This document shows, piece by piece, positions 8,129 to 14,867 of a stretch of DNA of 64,000 bases (within the stretch, counting starts at the first letter, position 1; each line of letters starts with the position of its first letter). The DNA comes from Nannocystis pusilla. Its GTDB lineage: Bacteria; Myxococcota_A; Polyangia; Nannocystales; Nannocystaceae. The notes under the pieces are model-generated. The model was given only the letters and a program-made list of their open reading frames with translations. It searched no databases and had not been told where the DNA came from. A program made the position numbers and the translations under genes. Where the stretch lies: assembly GCF_020073745.1 (NCBI RefSeq), contig NZ_JAIRAU010000043.1:124001-188000 (forward strand), written 5' to 3'.

Positions 8129-8772
8129 AGAACATCCAGAAGGGCCGCGAGCCGGCCGCGCTGATTCAGCACCGGCAGAGCGGCGGCAGCTTCGAGGACC
8201 CCGGCCCGTGGAAGCACGAGCTGCGGCGGGCGCTGCTCCGCGAGCAGGGCGCGATCTGTTGCTACTGCATGAACCGCATCGACCTCGAGACGCTGCGCGT
8301 CGAGCACCTGCGGCCGCAGCACGAGCACCGCGCGCAGCAGCTGGCCCACCGCAACCTGCTCGCCGCCTGTCCCGGAGGACAGGATAACCCGACGCACGAG
8401 CAGCGCGACATCCGTCACTGCGACGTGCGCAAGGGCCCGGCCGCGCTCGCCCTCGACCCGGTGGCCGGCGTCGAGCACCGCGTCCGCTACGGCTTTGTCG
8501 AGGGCCGAATCTTCGGCACCGACCCGGCTGCCGAGCGCGACGTCGACGAGGTGTTGAACCTCAACGCGCCGCACCTCCGCCAGCTGCGCCGCCGCGTGAT
8601 CGAGGGCCTCGTCGCCCGCCTTTCCAAGAAGTACAGCGACCGCACGTGGTCCCGCGGGGCGCTCGAGCGGGAGATCGCGCGCTGGTCGGCGCGCGACGGC
8701 AGCGACTTCCGTCCGTTCTGCCAGGTGGCGGTCGAGTTCTTGCGCAAGCAACTGGCGAAGGCCCGAGCATGA
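8125..8772 (+). CDS. ptuB: Septu-like PtuB: HNH endonuclease
   Basis: A 215-residue protein whose ATG overlaps the ptuA stop (ATGA), indicating translational coupling. It has the layout of the TIGR02646/PtuB family. The start is MKNIQKGREPAALIQHRQ. A zinc-knuckle/HNH segment CCYCMNRI with VEHLRPQ lies at ~43-64, followed by NLLAAC and HCDVRKG, where further metal-binding or catalytic residues lie. The nuclease would degrade DNA or tRNA on infection under control of PtuA. The codons for ACPGGQD carry a perfect 7-bp palindrome (8366-8383) of the dispersed family, placed between the two conserved metal-binding parts. Confidence 0.8.
   Translation: MKNIQKGREPAALIQHRQSGGSFEDPGPWKHELRRALLREQGAICCYCMNRIDLETLRVEHLRPQHEHRAQQLAHRNLLAACPGGQDNPTHEQRDIRHCDVRKGPAALALDPVAGVEHRVRYGFVEGRIFGTDPAAERDVDEVLNLNAPHLRQLRRRVIEGLVARLSKKYSDRTWSRGALEREIARWSARDGSDFRPFCQVAVEFLRKQLAKARA
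8366..8383. repeat. Dispersed palindrome inside ptuB
   Basis: CCTGTCC CGGA GGACAGG, a perfect 7-bp stem, read in frame as part of the nuclease. The codons TGT and ACA it carries are unusual for the surrounding GC-rich sequence. Confidence 0.75.
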
Positions 8773-8901
8773 CGATCGAGCGGAGCGCGACGAAGGGCAG
8801 GGGTATGCGCGAGCAAATTCTCGAGGGCGCGAGCTCGGGAGCACGAGCGTGACGCGACGGTGCGAAGGCGAGTCCTCGCGCCCGCGACGAGAGGCACGAG
8901 C

Positions 8902-9558
8902 ATGACGCGACTCGGGGCGGCGGCGGCGACGGCGGTGCGATTCGGGCTCGGCGGCAGCGTCGGCGCGACGGGTCCGCGACCGGCGCACGAGCTCGTGCTC
9001 TACCAGTTCGAGGCGTGCCCGTTCTGCCGCAAGGCCCGCGAGGCGCTGGTGTGGCTCGACCTCGACGTCTTGGTCCGGCCGTGCCCGCCCGGCGGCACCC
9101 GCTTTCGCCCCGGACACGGGCCCCCGTACCCGCTGCTGGTCGACGAGGGGCGGGAGATCCACGAGTCGTCGGTGATCGTGCGCCACCTCGTCGACCGCTA
9201 CGGCGACGGCCACGTGCCGTGGCCGCTGCGGCTCGGGCCCCTCACGACCGTGTCGAGCGGCCTCGCCTCGCTCGCGTTGCCGCGGATGCGCGCGCTCGCC
9301 TCGCGAGAGCCGGCGCGGCCGCTCGAGCTGTTCGCCGACGAGACGTCGGCAGCGGCGCGGGAGATCCGCCAGTGGCTGTGCGCGCTCGAGATCCCGTACC
9401 GCTGGCGCACCAGCGGCCGCGGCAGCGCCAAGCTCGCCGAGCTCGCCGAACGCACCGGTCGCGCCGAACTGCCCGCGCTCCTCGACCCGAACCGCGACGC
9501 GGACCTCCGCGGCGCGGGCGCGGCGGTGGCCCACCTGCAGCGCACCTACGGCGGCTGA
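8902..9558 (+). CDS. Glutathione S-transferase/glutaredoxin-like protein with two thioredoxin folds
   Basis: A 218-residue protein from the ATG at 8902. After a short hydrophobic N-terminus, residues ~33-110 form a GST_N/glutaredoxin fold: ELVLYQFEACPFCRKAREAL with a redox CPFC at ~40, then PLLVDEGREIHESSVIVRHL as the glutathione-site loop. A second, more diverged fold starts at ~140 (LELFADETSAAAREIRQWLC) and ends with PALLDPN. Tandem GST_N domains of this kind occur in bacterial proteins of unknown function. The 129 bases in front contain three imperfect copies of CGAGCRTGACG. It is probably cytoplasmic; it could be a thiol reductase. Confidence 0.75.
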   Translation: MTRLGAAAATAVRFGLGGSVGATGPRPAHELVLYQFEACPFCRKAREALVWLDLDVLVRPCPPGGTRFRPGHGPPYPLLVDEGREIHESSVIVRHLVDRYGDGHVPWPLRLGPLTTVSSGLASLALPRMRALASREPARPLELFADETSAAAREIRQWLCALEIPYRWRTSGRGSAKLAELAERTGRAELPALLDPNRDADLRGAGAAVAHLQRTYGG

Positions 9559-9738
9559 CGCAAGGGCAGGTCGTGGGCGAGCGTCACGAGGTCGGCGCGA
9601 GCCGCTCGCCGGCGGAGATCGATCCGCCTGCTCGACCCGCGGCGCGGATCCGTCGCCGCTGCACCTCTGCGAAGGCGCCGCGGCCCGCCTCGCAAGGCCC
9701 CGCTGACGCCCGACCGGCGGCGAGATAAGGTGACGTCG

Positions 9739-10851
9739 ATGCCGTTCGACAGGCCCCGGGTCCCGGCCCCGTGCGCGGTGCAGATGCCCGCCAACTTCCG
9801 CGCGATCGCCGAGCTCGACGACGGCTGGCGCGAAGCACGGCCAGGCTTCCGCCTCGAAGACATGCGCGCCCGCGGCGAGGCGTTCGCCCGCCGCTTCCGC
9901 GGCGACGGGCCCGTCCGTGGCTTCCGCAGCATCGACCTGCTGCCGTTCCCGTACCCGGTCGCGTTCGGCTTCTGGCAGGCCCCGCCGACGAAGGCCAGGT
10001 ACCTGCTGATGCGCAACCGCTGCAACCTGATCGAGTTCGAGGACTGGAGCGGCGAGGTGCGCACGATCTTCGTCAACCCGACCGAAGCCGACCTGTCCGC
10101 GAGGGCAGGTTTCTTCGACCAGCTGCGGCGCGACCTCGTCCCCTTCGTCCCGCCCGAGCTGCTGCAGCGGGCCGACAGCCCGGCGGCGCTGGCCCGCAAG
10201 CGCCTCGGCGTCGATCCGGCGAAGATCGACTACATCACCTTCGACCACTTGCACGTGCAGGACCTGCGGCGCGGCCTGATCGGCGAGGGCGGGCGGCCGC
10301 CGCTCTATCCCAACGCGAAGCTGATCGTGAACCGCCGCGAGCTCGAGACGCTGCAGGCGCTGCACCCGCTGCAGCGCCCGTGGTGGATCGAGGAGGCGCT
10401 GGACGGCGTGCCGGAGGACCGGATCATCGCCGTGGAGGGCTCGGTGTGGCTCGGCCGCGGCCTCGCGCTGGTGTGGACGCCGGGGCACACTCTCGGCAAC
10501 CACTCGATCGTGTTCCACGCGGCCGGCCGCGGCGTGTTCGCCATCTCGGAGAACGGCATCTGCCCCGAGAGCTACCACCCGCGCGCCTCGGGCCTCCGCA
10601 GCCTGCGCGAGCACGCCGCCCGGTACGGGGCCGAGGTGGTCCTCAACGGCAACGCGCTCGAGAGCAGCATGTCGCAGTACACCTCGATGGTGCTCGAGAA
10701 GTCGATCGCCGACCGCGGCGACGCCGGCGGCGACATCCCCAACATCTACTGCTCGTCGCCCTTCATCCGCTCGCCGCTGGCCTGGGGCATCGGCCCCCGC
10801 TACACCGTGGCGCCGATCGACAGCGGCGCGCTCACCCGCTCGCTGGCCTGA
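9739..10851 (+). CDS. Metallo-beta-lactamase-fold hydrolase
   Basis: About 370 residues. The ATG at 9739 is preceded at a good distance by GATAAGG; a GTG at 9730 is the alternative. Metal-site elements are HLHVQD (H-x-H-x-x-D, ~170) in FDHLHVQDLRRG and TPGHTLGNHS (~247). The segment upstream has the beta-strand layout YLLMRNRCNLIEFEDWSGEVRTIFVNP. The ~100-residue N-terminus is not typical of glyoxalase II. It probably hydrolyses an ester, thioester or lactone. It is followed after 21 bases by an alpha/beta hydrolase gene, so both may act in one breakdown route. Residues around 118-124 (DLSARAG) coincide with a palindrome copy. Confidence 0.8.
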   Translation: MPFDRPRVPAPCAVQMPANFRAIAELDDGWREARPGFRLEDMRARGEAFARRFRGDGPVRGFRSIDLLPFPYPVAFGFWQAPPTKARYLLMRNRCNLIEFEDWSGEVRTIFVNPTEADLSARAGFFDQLRRDLVPFVPPELLQRADSPAALARKRLGVDPAKIDYITFDHLHVQDLRRGLIGEGGRPPLYPNAKLIVNRRELETLQALHPLQRPWWIEEALDGVPEDRIIAVEGSVWLGRGLALVWTPGHTLGNHSIVFHAAGRGVFAISENGICPESYHPRASGLRSLREHAARYGAEVVLNGNALESSMSQYTSMVLEKSIADRGDAGGDIPNIYCSSPFIRSPLAWGIGPRYTVAPIDSGALTRSLA

Positions 10852-10872
10852 AGAACATGTTGTGAGGGACAC

Positions 10873-11784
10873 ATGGCAAGTCTGCAGAGCCGCCTCCTCT
10901 ACCAGTTGATCCGCTACTGGCGCCGCCGCCACCCGATCGGCGAGTTCGGCCCCGACGGCTACAGGGGCGTGCGCGCGGCCATCGACCGCGGGGCGGCCCA
11001 GGCCCGCCTGCCGCCCGGCGTCTACCGCGAGGCGACCCGCGCCGGCGGCGTCCCGGGCGAGTGGATCCACGCCGCCGGCGCCCGCGCCGACAAGGTCCTG
11101 CTCTACCTGCACGGCGGCGGCTACGTCGCCGGCTCGCCGGCCACCCACCGGGCCCTGACGGCGGCGCTCAGCCGCGAGGCCCGCGTCCGCGTGCTCGCGC
11201 TCGACTACCGCCTCGCCCCCGAGCACCCGTACCCGGCCGCGCTCGACGACGCCCTGTCCGCTTATACATGGCTCTTGAACCAGGGCTTTTCGGCCAGATC
11301 GATCGCCCTCGGCGGCGACTCGGCGGGCGGCGGGCTGACCGCGGCCACGCTGGTCCGCCTGCGCGACACCCCGGGCGCGTCGCTGCCGGCCGCCGCGTTC
11401 ATGCTGTCGCCGTGGGCCGACCTCGCCGGCACAGGCGAGTCGGTGCGCACGCGGGCGACGCTCGACCCGATGATCGGCGGCGACATCGCGGCGTTCGGTC
11501 GCTACTACGTCGGCCCCGCCGGCGACCCGCGCGACCCGTTGATCTCGCCGATCCACGCCGACATGCGCGGGCTGCCGCCGCTGCTGATCCAGGTCGGCAC
11601 GCGCGAGGTCCTGCACGACGACGCGGTCCGGCTGGCCGAGCGCGTGCGCGCCGGGCAGGGCCGGGTCGAGCTCGAGGTCTGGGACGACATGATCCACGTG
11701 TTCCAGGTGTTCCCGAGCCTGCTGCCCGAGGCGCGGCGGGCGATCCGGCGGATCGGCCAATTCCTGCAGACGGAGCTCGCCTGA
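10873..11784 (+). CDS. Alpha/beta hydrolase, hormone-sensitive-lipase type
   Basis: A 303-residue enzyme. Family motifs are HGGGYVAGS (oxyanion hole, ~79-87), the nucleophile elbow GDSAGGG (~147), LIQVGTREVLHDDA carrying the acid Asp, and MIHVFQVFP with the catalytic His (~275). The start is supported by GAGGGACAC just before the ATG. It is a carboxylesterase/lipase acting on acyl esters, in the cytoplasm or membrane-associated. It lies 21 bases after the metallo-beta-lactamase-fold gene and is probably co-transcribed with it. Confidence 0.9.
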   Translation: MASLQSRLLYQLIRYWRRRHPIGEFGPDGYRGVRAAIDRGAAQARLPPGVYREATRAGGVPGEWIHAAGARADKVLLYLHGGGYVAGSPATHRALTAALSREARVRVLALDYRLAPEHPYPAALDDALSAYTWLLNQGFSARSIALGGDSAGGGLTAATLVRLRDTPGASLPAAAFMLSPWADLAGTGESVRTRATLDPMIGGDIAAFGRYYVGPAGDPRDPLISPIHADMRGLPPLLIQVGTREVLHDDAVRLAERVRAGQGRVELEVWDDMIHVFQVFPSLLPEARRAIRRIGQFLQTELA

Positions 11785-11874
11785 GCGCCGCGGCGCGGAG
11801 GGTGCTGCTGCGGCGCTGCGACGAAGCATCGCCGTGACCTCGTGCGAGCCCCTCCGTGGTACGCTCGCGCGCGC

Positions 11875-12795
11875 GTGGTCGCAGCGGCCCAGCACGAATT
11901 CCCCGCCAGCACGCATCGCCTCGGCGACGTCGGCTACACGCTGGTGCAGGGCGACGGCCTGCGCTGGATGGCGGGGCGGCCCGAGCGATCGATCCACGCG
12001 ATCGTGACCGACCCGCCGTACGGCCTCAAGGAGTACACCGCGCTCGAGACCGCCAAGCTGCGCGGCGGGCGTGGCGGCGTGTGGCGGATCCCCCCGGCCA
12101 TCGGCGGCAGCGTCCGCAGCCCCCTGCCGCGCTTCACCGTGCTGTCGGGCGACGAGCGGGTCGCGCTCGAGCGCTTCTTCGCCGAATTCGCCGCCCAGGC
12201 GATGCGCGTGCTGGTGCCGGGCGCCCACGTGTTCATCGCCGGCAACCCGCTGCTGTCGCACCTCGTGTACGGGCCGTTCCTCGCCGTCGGGTTCGAGAAG
12301 CGGGCCGAGATCATCCGCCTGGTCCAGACCTTGCGCGGCGGCGACCGGCCGAAGAACGCCCACGAGGAGTTCGCCGACGTCACGGTGATGCCGCGCTCCG
12401 CGTGGGAGCCGTGGGGACTGTTCCGCAAGCCGTGCGAGGGCCGGGTCCAGGACAACCTGCGCGTGTGGGGCACCGGCGGGCTGCGACGGATCTCCGCCGA
12501 GCAGCCGTTCGCCGACGTCATCGCCTCCGCGCCGACGCGGCCCGAGGAGCGCGCCCTCTCGCCGCACCCCTCGCTCAAGCCGCAGGCGTTGATGCGCCAG
12601 CTCGTGCGTGCCGCGCTGCCGCTCGGGCGCGGGGTGGTGCTCGACCCGTTCATGGGCGGCGGCTCGACGATCGCCGCCGCGGTGGCGGTGGGCTACGAGA
12701 GCGTGGGGGTGGAGCTCGATCCGGAGTTCTTCGCCGCCGCGACCGCCGGGATCCCGCGCCTGGCCGCGCTCACGCCGGCGCGACCGCGTCGCTGA
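11875..12795 (+). CDS. Orphan site-specific DNA methyltransferase (beta-type order)
   Basis: About 306 residues from the GTG at 11875; an earlier GTG at 11842 is possible. Catalytic motif IV TDPPYG is at ~44-49 and the SAM-binding motif I-like LDPFMGGGST at ~255-264. This catalytic-before-SAM order is that of the beta group, which methylates N6-adenine or N4-cytosine. No restriction endonuclease gene is next to it, so it is an orphan, perhaps regulatory, methylase. TACGCT at 11860-11865, 9 bases before the GTG, could be a -10 element giving a very short leader. Recognition sequence is unknown. Confidence 0.88.
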   Translation: MVAAAQHEFPASTHRLGDVGYTLVQGDGLRWMAGRPERSIHAIVTDPPYGLKEYTALETAKLRGGRGGVWRIPPAIGGSVRSPLPRFTVLSGDERVALERFFAEFAAQAMRVLVPGAHVFIAGNPLLSHLVYGPFLAVGFEKRAEIIRLVQTLRGGDRPKNAHEEFADVTVMPRSAWEPWGLFRKPCEGRVQDNLRVWGTGGLRRISAEQPFADVIASAPTRPEERALSPHPSLKPQALMRQLVRAALPLGRGVVLDPFMGGGSTIAAAVAVGYESVGVELDPEFFAAATAGIPRLAALTPARPRR

Positions 12796-12800
12796 CGTGG

Positions 12801-12866
12801 TGTCCTTCGGGGCATGCGCTCGAGGGCATGTTCTCGAGAGCATGTTCTCGTGAACATGTCCCATGG
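12801..12866. repeat. Cluster of degenerate palindrome half-sites
   Basis: Between the methylase and the SDR tail, four CATGTYCT/GGCATG-type half-sites follow each other (GGCATGC, GGGCATGTTCTC, GAGCATGTTCTC, GAACATGTCC). They can pair in several alternative ways. It could serve as a terminator for the methylase gene, but no T-run follows. Confidence 0.6.
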
Positions 12867-12948
12867 CTCTCGCAACCCGCGGATCGGCGCCCGGGCCGAG
12901 GCGACGCGACGAGCGGGCGGCGGGTTGCGGCGCGCCGCAGCGCGCTGT

Positions 12949-12984
12949 CGTCGAGGTCGAGCGCCGCGCCGGCGACGAAGGCGG
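12949..12984 (-). pseudogene. Short echo of an SDR 3' end
   Basis: On the minus strand this piece reads AFVAGAALDLDD, resembling AFITGAAINFDGG near the C-terminus of the SDR gene that ends just before it. At base level 31 of 36 positions match 13019-13054. It is not preceded by a gene and reads on without the expected ending. It is probably the leftover of a second, related SDR gene or of a small duplication. Confidence 0.55.
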
Positions 12985-12995
12985 GGGCCTGCGGC

Positions 12996-13775
12996 TCAGG
13001 GCACCGCGCTGGCGCCGCCGTCGAAGTTGATCGCCGCGCCGGTGATGAAGGCGGCGCGCGCGGACGACAGGAACGCGATCAGGTCGGCGGCCTCCTCGGC
13101 CTCGCCGACGCGGCCGAGCGGGACTTGCCGCTGGCGGGCCATGTCGGCGTAGTAGCGCTCGCGGTCGACGCCGTCCTTGCGCTTGCGGTCGTGCTGGGCG
13201 CTCTTGACCAGGCCGATGAGCACGGCGTTGACGCGGATCTTGTCGGGGGCGAGCTCCTTGGACAGGGCCTTGGTCAGCGCCAGCCCGGCGGCGCGGCTGA
13301 CCGTCGAGGGCATCGAGCCGGCGGCCGGCTGGCGGGCGCCGATGTTGAGGAGGTTGACGATGCTGCCCCCGCCGACCGCGCGCATGTGCGGGATGGCGAG
13401 GCGGGTCAGCCGCAGGGCGGCGAACAGCTTGAGGTCGAGGTCGTCCTGCCAGGCGTCGTCGGTCAGCGACTCGAAGGCCGCGGCGGCCGAGGTGCCGGCG
13501 TTGTTGACGAGGATGTCGATGCGGCCGAGGCGGGCCATCACCCCGTCGACCAGGCGCAGGACGTCGGCCGGCTCGCGCACGTCGACCGGCATGGCGAGCA
13601 CCTCGGAACCTGTCTCGGAGGACAGCTCGTGCATCGCCTTGGCGAGGACGTCGGCCCTGCGGGCGCAGATGACGACGCGAGCGCCGGCCAACCCGAGCGC
13701 GCGGGCGGTGGCCCGGCCGATGCCCTCGCTGCCGCCGGTGACGATCGCGACCTTGTGCTGGAGACCCAGGTCCAT
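12996..13775 (-). CDS. Short-chain dehydrogenase/reductase with non-canonical active site
   Basis: A 259-residue protein from the ATG at 13775. The Rossmann signature VTGGSEGIGRA is at ~12-22, DVR at ~60 and the structural NNAG at ~90. The usual YxxxK is not there: the expected place reads GSMPSTVSRAAGLALTKAL, so Tyr is Ser/Thr and Lys is Arg. The C-terminus FITGAAINFDGG is typical. It binds NAD(P) by family rules but may not be a standard oxidoreductase. A palindrome-like CCTGTCTCGGAGGACAG sits at ~13609. It is convergent with the methylase and 42 bases downstream of radC on the same strand. Confidence 0.85.
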   Translation of the reverse strand: MDLGLQHKVAIVTGGSEGIGRATARALGLAGARVVICARRADVLAKAMHELSSETGSEVLAMPVDVREPADVLRLVDGVMARLGRIDILVNNAGTSAAAAFESLTDDAWQDDLDLKLFAALRLTRLAIPHMRAVGGGSIVNLLNIGARQPAAGSMPSTVSRAAGLALTKALSKELAPDKIRVNAVLIGLVKSAQHDRKRKDGVDRERYYADMARQRQVPLGRVGEAEEAADLIAFLSSARAAFITGAAINFDGGASAVP

Positions 13776-13817
13776 GGCGCGAGGGCGTAGCACAGTCGCG
13801 TGCGCGCGTCACAGCGG

Positions 13818-14549
13818 TCACAGCGGGGTTTCCGCGGGCAGAGGGGCCTCGGGGATGAGCCCGAGGGCCAGCATGGAGGTGCAGCCGCCGTCGGTGACGA
13901 TGAGGTGGTCGACCACGGGGATGCCCATCATCCAGCCGCACTCGACCAGGCGGTGGGTGAGGCCGACATCGCTCTCGCTGGGGCTCTGCTCGCCGCTCGG
14001 GTGGTTGTGGACGAGGATCACCGAGTGGGCGCCGGCCTGCGTGAGCGGGCGGAACACCTCGCGCGGGTGGACGTGGACGTGGGCGACGCTGCCGAGGCCG
14101 ACCTCCTTGATCAGGCGGATCCGCCGCCGGCTGTCGAGGCCGATGATCAGGAAGACCTCCTGCGAGCGGCCGCGCAGGTGGGCGTGGACGAACCGGCGCA
14201 CGTCGTCGGAGCCGCGCACGGCCGCGTCGACCGGCAGCTGCAGCTGACCGATGCGCCGCGCCAGCTCGACCGCGGCGCACACGGCGGTGGCCGACGCCTC
14301 GCCGATGCCCGGCGCCTCGGCGAGCTCGTGCGGCAGCCCGCGCATCAGCCCGGCAAGCCCGCCGAGCCGCTGCAGCAGCGCCAGCGCCCGCTGCTCCGCT
14401 CGCCCGCCGCCGAGCAGCAGCGCGACCAACTCGACGTTGCTCAGCACCGCCGGCCCGAACGCGTACATGCGCTCGCGCGGGCGCTCGATCGCCTGCGCCC
14501 GCGCGCCGGCCTCCTCACCGCTGCTCTCCTCGACGCTCCCTTGGGACAT
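13818..14549 (-). CDS. radC: RadC family protein (JAMM/MPN+ domain)
   Basis: A 243-residue protein. The N-terminal half has the RadC helix-hairpin-helix layout (PGIGEASATAVCAAVELARR). The C-terminal MPN+ domain carries the metal-binding signature VILVHNHPSGEQSPSESD (~177-195) and VDHLIVTDGG. RadC was once thought to act in recombination repair, but its function remains open. The chosen ATG (14549) lies inside a palindrome copy, TTGGGACATGTCTCAAGG. A later start is possible at the ATG of RERMYAFGP (~residue 28), which fits the family's usual N-terminus. Confidence 0.9.
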   Translation of the reverse strand: MSQGSVEESSGEEAGARAQAIERPRERMYAFGPAVLSNVELVALLLGGGRAEQRALALLQRLGGLAGLMRGLPHELAEAPGIGEASATAVCAAVELARRIGQLQLPVDAAVRGSDDVRRFVHAHLRGRSQEVFLIIGLDSRRRIRLIKEVGLGSVAHVHVHPREVFRPLTQAGAHSVILVHNHPSGEQSPSESDVGLTHRLVECGWMMGIPVVDHLIVTDGGCTSMLALGLIPEAPLPAETPL

Positions 14550-14867
14550 GTCTCAAGGTGTTTCAAGCCGCGTGCCAGCGAGAACCCGCGGCGCGACGCG
14601 AACCACCGCGCGAGGCCGTCCCGCCGGCTGGACGCGCGTCCCGCCGGCTGGACGGCCCGCGCCCGGGCGGCCGACCAGGTCGACGAGACCACGACGCGTC
14701 CGCGCCGGCACGATGCGTGCAGCGGTCTGAGTATGCAGTGCTGCAGGTCCGCGCTCGCCTCGAGAGTCGATGTCCTTGAAGGCATGCTTCTAAAGACATT
14801 GCCTTCTAGGCATGCCCTCATGGACATGTCTGAAAGCTACGAGCTCCGCGGCGAACCGATCGGCGGG
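14550..14867. other. 318-base intergenic gap, no gene
   Basis: It lies between radC and the hybrid kinase on the same strand. It contains a tandem CCCGCCGGCTGGACG motif (two copies near 14619 and 14639) and, next to the kinase end, a dense palindrome cluster listed separately. I see no convincing open frame with coding-like composition. Confidence 0.6.
14769..14836. repeat. Palindrome cluster downstream of the hybrid kinase
   Basis: Consecutive half-sites GATGTCCTTGAAGGCATGC, AAAGACATTGCC, GGCATGCC and TGGACATGTC occupy 68 bases and can form several nested hairpins. The cluster lies 32 bases after the kinase stop codon, where it could end transcription on the minus strand. Confidence 0.65.

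Noticed and set aside
7465..14280. Very long open frame on the minus strand (over 2000 codons)
   Set aside because: It is antisense to nine well-supported genes and reads as Arg/Ala/Pro-rich sequence, a by-product of the high GC third positions.
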